NCBI GenBank assembly: GCA_034111105.1
Contig: JAWUXY010000083.1
Location: forward strand, 8,069 to 72,068
Origin: Bermanella sp034111105
GTDB lineage: Bacteria > Pseudomonadota > Gammaproteobacteria > Pseudomonadales > Oceanobacteraceae
DNA length: 64,000 nt
Direction of reading: 5' to 3'
Shown one piece after another: positions 61,990-64,000 of the stretch (position 1 is its first letter; the number at the start of each line of letters is the position of its first letter). The translations under genes and the position numbers were made by a program. The notes beneath the pieces are model-generated. The model was not told the origin of the DNA. It made no database searches and saw only the letters and a list, made by a program, of their open reading frames with translations.

Positions 61990-63474
61990 CTAAGGTTTTA
62001 GGTTTAGGGTTGTCAGTGTATCTTCACGCACTCGATTGAGTAACTCGGCATCATCAATTAGTGACTCGCCATAAGATGGGATCATGACTTTAAGCCTTTC
62101 TTTCCACTCATGATTCTCTAAACGATCCGAGAAACAACGCTCAATCACGTCAATCATTGCGTGTACTGCGGTGGATGCTCCAGGTGATGCGCCTAGCAAA
62201 GACGCCAGAGAGCCATCTTCAGCCGCCACAATTTCAGTACCAAATTCTAACTTCCCGCCACCATTGGCATCTTTTTTAATAATCTGTACGCGCTGACCCG
62301 CATCCGCTAACGTCCAATTTTCATTCTTAGCTTTTGGAAAGTAATTGCGTAACGCACTCATGCGAGAACTGTTGGACTGAAACACTTCACTAATAAGATA
62401 CTTGGTTAAATCCATATTATTCATACCGACTGACATCATCGGTTTTAAATTATTACCGCGAATCGAAGACGGTAAATCCAGAATCGACCCTTTCTTCAAA
62501 AACTTAGTGGTAAAGCCCGCAAACGGGCCAAACAATAATGCTTTTTTACCGTTGATCACACGAGTATCAAGGTGGGGCACGGACATTGGTGGCGCACCAA
62601 TCGCCGCTTTACCATACACTTTTGCATGATGTTGCTTCGCCACTTCAGTATCACTGCACACTAGCCATTGACCACTAACAGGAAAGCCGCCATAGCCTTC
62701 GCTTTCTGGAATGTCCGATTTTTGTAATAACGGTAACGCTCCGCCACCTGCGCCTAAAAATACAAAGTTAGAGCGAATGCGGCTTTGTTTACCACTCTCG
62801 CGATCTTCCACAATGACCGACCAGCCACCTTGGCTTGAACGCTGCAGGTCTTCAACATCATGGTTTAAGATTAATTCGAAATCTTCTTGTTCAACTAGAT
62901 GTGCCATCATGTAGCGGGCAAGGGAACCGAAGTCCACATCTGAACCATGAGGCATAAATGTCGCGGCAACCGGTTCTTTTGGATCACGGCCTTTCATGAT
63001 GAGTGGCATCCATTGCAAAAGTTGCTCAGGATCTTCGCTGTACTGCATCCCTTTAAACAAATGATGAGCGCTCATTAGCTCAAAACGTTTTTTCAGAAAT
63101 TGAACATTTTCTTCGCCCCACACAAAGCTTAAGTGAGGTGTGCGATTAATAAATTCTTGAGGATTGGGTAACACGGAAGTTTTAACAAGGTGGCTCCAAA
63201 ACTGCAACGACAACTCAAACATAGAGTTAATCATTAACGCTTTAGAGATATTTACATTCCCCTCATCATCTTGCGGGGTGTAATTTAATTCGCAGTAAGC
63301 CGCGTGGCCAGTACCTGCATTATTCCAACCATCGGTACTTTCTTTTGCGACGCTTTTTAAACGCTCTACCACACATATTTTTAAAGATGGGTCTAGTTGT
63401 TTGAGGATCATGGCAAGCGTGCTACTCATAGCACCTGCACCGACCAGTAAGACATCTACCGTTTTGACTGTCAT
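61990..63474 (-). CDS. mqo: Malate:quinone oxidoreductase
   Basis: Mqo is a peripheral membrane flavoprotein that oxidises malate to oxaloacetate and passes electrons to quinone, replacing or assisting malate dehydrogenase in the TCA cycle. The 494-residue protein has the FAD motif VDVLLVGAGAMSSTLA, the family segment DGWNNAGTGHAAYCELNYTP and the C-terminal LLGASPGASTAVHAM. The ATG at 63474 is preceded by GGAAACG; a GTG nine bases upstream is the alternative. It appears to be a single-gene unit. Confidence 0.96.
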   Translation of the reverse strand: MTVKTVDVLLVGAGAMSSTLAMILKQLDPSLKICVVERLKSVAKESTDGWNNAGTGHAAYCELNYTPQDDEGNVNISKALMINSMFELSLQFWSHLVKTSVLPNPQEFINRTPHLSFVWGEENVQFLKKRFELMSAHHLFKGMQYSEDPEQLLQWMPLIMKGRDPKEPVAATFMPHGSDVDFGSLARYMMAHLVEQEDFELILNHDVEDLQRSSQGGWSVIVEDRESGKQSRIRSNFVFLGAGGGALPLLQKSDIPESEGYGGFPVSGQWLVCSDTEVAKQHHAKVYGKAAIGAPPMSVPHLDTRVINGKKALLFGPFAGFTTKFLKKGSILDLPSSIRGNNLKPMMSVGMNNMDLTKYLISEVFQSNSSRMSALRNYFPKAKNENWTLADAGQRVQIIKKDANGGGKLEFGTEIVAAEDGSLASLLGASPGASTAVHAMIDVIERCFSDRLENHEWKERLKVMIPSYGESLIDDAELLNRVREDTLTTLNLKP

Positions 63475-63532
63475 CGTTTCCACGCTCTACTTTTAATAAA
63501 AACTGGCCCGCTACCTGCGCTGCTTTGCACCT

Positions 63533-63551
63533 TTACTTTTTGTAAAAGTAA
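63533..63551. repeat. Palindrome upstream of mqo
   Basis: TTACTTTT (63533-63540) and AAAAGTAA (63544-63551) are perfect eight-base arms around TGT, about 60 bases upstream of the mqo start. It could be an operator; no regulator is nearby. Confidence 0.4.
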
Positions 63552-63610
63552 TCGGTAGGGCTGCAGTGATGTCTGATAACAACACGGCTGAATTTGAAGG
63601 CGTATCATAA

Positions 63611-63638
63611 CAAAAAGCCCAATAAATGGGTCTTTTTG
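63611..63638 (-). terminator. Terminator of the alanine racemase gene
   Basis: CAAAAAG-CCCA pairs with TGGG-T-CTTTTTG around ATAAA, with one bulged T. On the minus strand it ends in a T run, so it fits as the terminator of the racemase gene ending at 63712. Confidence 0.7.
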
Positions 63639-63711
63639 TAAACAATTGTTTATCCAACTACCTAAGTAAAGCGTAGACGATTTTAAGCACTGATAAAGTG
63701 CCTAAATATAA

Positions 63712-64000
63712 TTAACTGCCCAGGTAACGAACGTTTACTCGCTGGGTCATCTGACAAAATAATTCATAAGAAATTGTATCGCAGTGTTTGGCGACCACAT
63801 CGGCACTTAAGCCTGTGCCCCACAGGGTGACCGTTTCACCTAATGACACATCCATACCAGTAACATCTACTGTGATCATGTCCATAGAAACTCGCCCCGC
63901 AATCGGTCTGTGCTGGCCACGAATCAATACGGGGGTCCCGCTTTTAGCACTACGCGGGTACCCATCACCATAACCAATCGCCACAACCGCGATACGGCAA
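63712..64000 (-). CDS. alr: Alanine racemase, C-terminal part (cut by the window edge)
   Basis: The frame stays open to the right edge and encodes the last 95 residues of a PLP-dependent alanine racemase, which interconverts L- and D-alanine for peptidoglycan. The segment AVVAIGYGDGYPR holds the catalytic Tyr, and RVSMDMITVDVT and the ending QRVNVRYLG are family marks. An internal GTG at 63984 is not the start, because the conserved reading continues upstream as CRIAV. Whether it is alr or dadX cannot be told. Confidence 0.93.
   Translation of the reverse strand, partial: CRIAVVAIGYGDGYPRSAKSGTPVLIRGQHRPIAGRVSMDMITVDVTGMDVSLGETVTLWGTGLSADVVAKHCDTISYELFCQMTQRVNVRYLGS

Noticed and set aside
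1..64000. CRISPR arrays, tRNA or rRNA genes, prophage or toxin-antitoxin modules
   Set aside because: Looked for regular direct repeats, tRNA-like cloverleaf ends, integrases and small overlapping gene pairs; none was convincing.

Overview
The window reads as a chromosomal segment of a marine, salt-adapted gammaproteobacterium of the Oceanospirillales type (Bermanella/Oleispira-like is my guess; this is inference). The grounds are moderate-to-low GC by eye, an ectABC-ask ectoine cluster, EI-Ntr (PtsP), malate:quinone oxidoreductase, a CusBA copper efflux pair and gammaproteobacterial gene style. Nearly all of it is coding. No gene-free stretch exceeds about 300 bases; the longest gaps (about 25097-25384, 26768-27038, 44316-44598, 61711-61989, each about 270-290) hold promoters, hairpins and one miniature IS-like element. 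I saw no rRNA, tRNA, CRISPR array, prophage or complete transposon.

Layout. 1-5071: VOC protein, two AraC-type regulators, and an aldehyde dehydrogenase plus FAD-dependent oxidase pair that looks like amine catabolism. 5182-6886: HAD phosphatase, folX, folE (pterin metabolism). 6957-11313: alpha/beta hydrolase, class II aldolase, Crp/Fnr regulator, acyltransferase-like protein, pirin. 11456-13694: GAF histidine kinase and a membrane TPR protein whose start overlaps ask. 13679-17544: ectA-ectB-ectC-ask on the minus strand. 17769-19400, divergent: a CheW-like protein and two tandem MarR/EctR-type regulators, with a sequence in the intergenic region that closely resembles the EctR1 operator. 19436-25726: alkaline phosphatase lipoprotein, an MgtC-family gene with an apparent frameshift, ptsP, an M42/M20-like peptidase, a SEC-C protein. 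25769-28957: AraC regulator, a lipase-chaperone-like protein and a secreted SGNH hydrolase. 29025-33359: small membrane protein and a large CHASE/PAS/GAF hybrid kinase.

33353-44315 is the most coherent block: an ECF sigma factor with its zinc anti-sigma factor ChrR, divergent from an almost gapless minus-strand run of FAD oxidoreductase, photolyase, acyl desaturase, NTF2-like protein, FAD amine-oxidase-like protein, DUF1365 and cyclopropane-fatty-acid-synthase-like methyltransferase, then an SDR, a DUF2878 protein and a secreted protein. This matches the known singlet-oxygen/photooxidative-stress sigma-E-ChrR regulon, which couples DNA photorepair to membrane-lipid modification. Candidate TGATC-type promoters precede both minus-strand operons.

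44599-49010 is a purine/osmotic group: apt, Tsx/OmpK-like channel, purine permease, MscS channel, DUF481 outer-membrane protein. 49086-54094 is copper/silver efflux: CusA, a CusB carrying a fused CusF-like domain, and a small Cys/His/Met-rich secreted protein behind a MerR-type promoter. 54294-63474: sterol-desaturase-type hydroxylase with a COG0523 metallochaperone, small stress and housekeeping genes (flavodoxin-like, GNAT, GIY-YIG, YgjP-type peptidase, rhodanese, OsmC, ComFB), two orphan solute-binding proteins, an outer-membrane protein and mqo. The window ends inside an alanine racemase gene.

The features most worth following up are the 53-bp IS-end element sitting in the loop of the chrR terminator, the EctR-type operator with its duplicated MarR genes and CheW partner, and the sigma-E/ChrR lipid-photorepair cluster.
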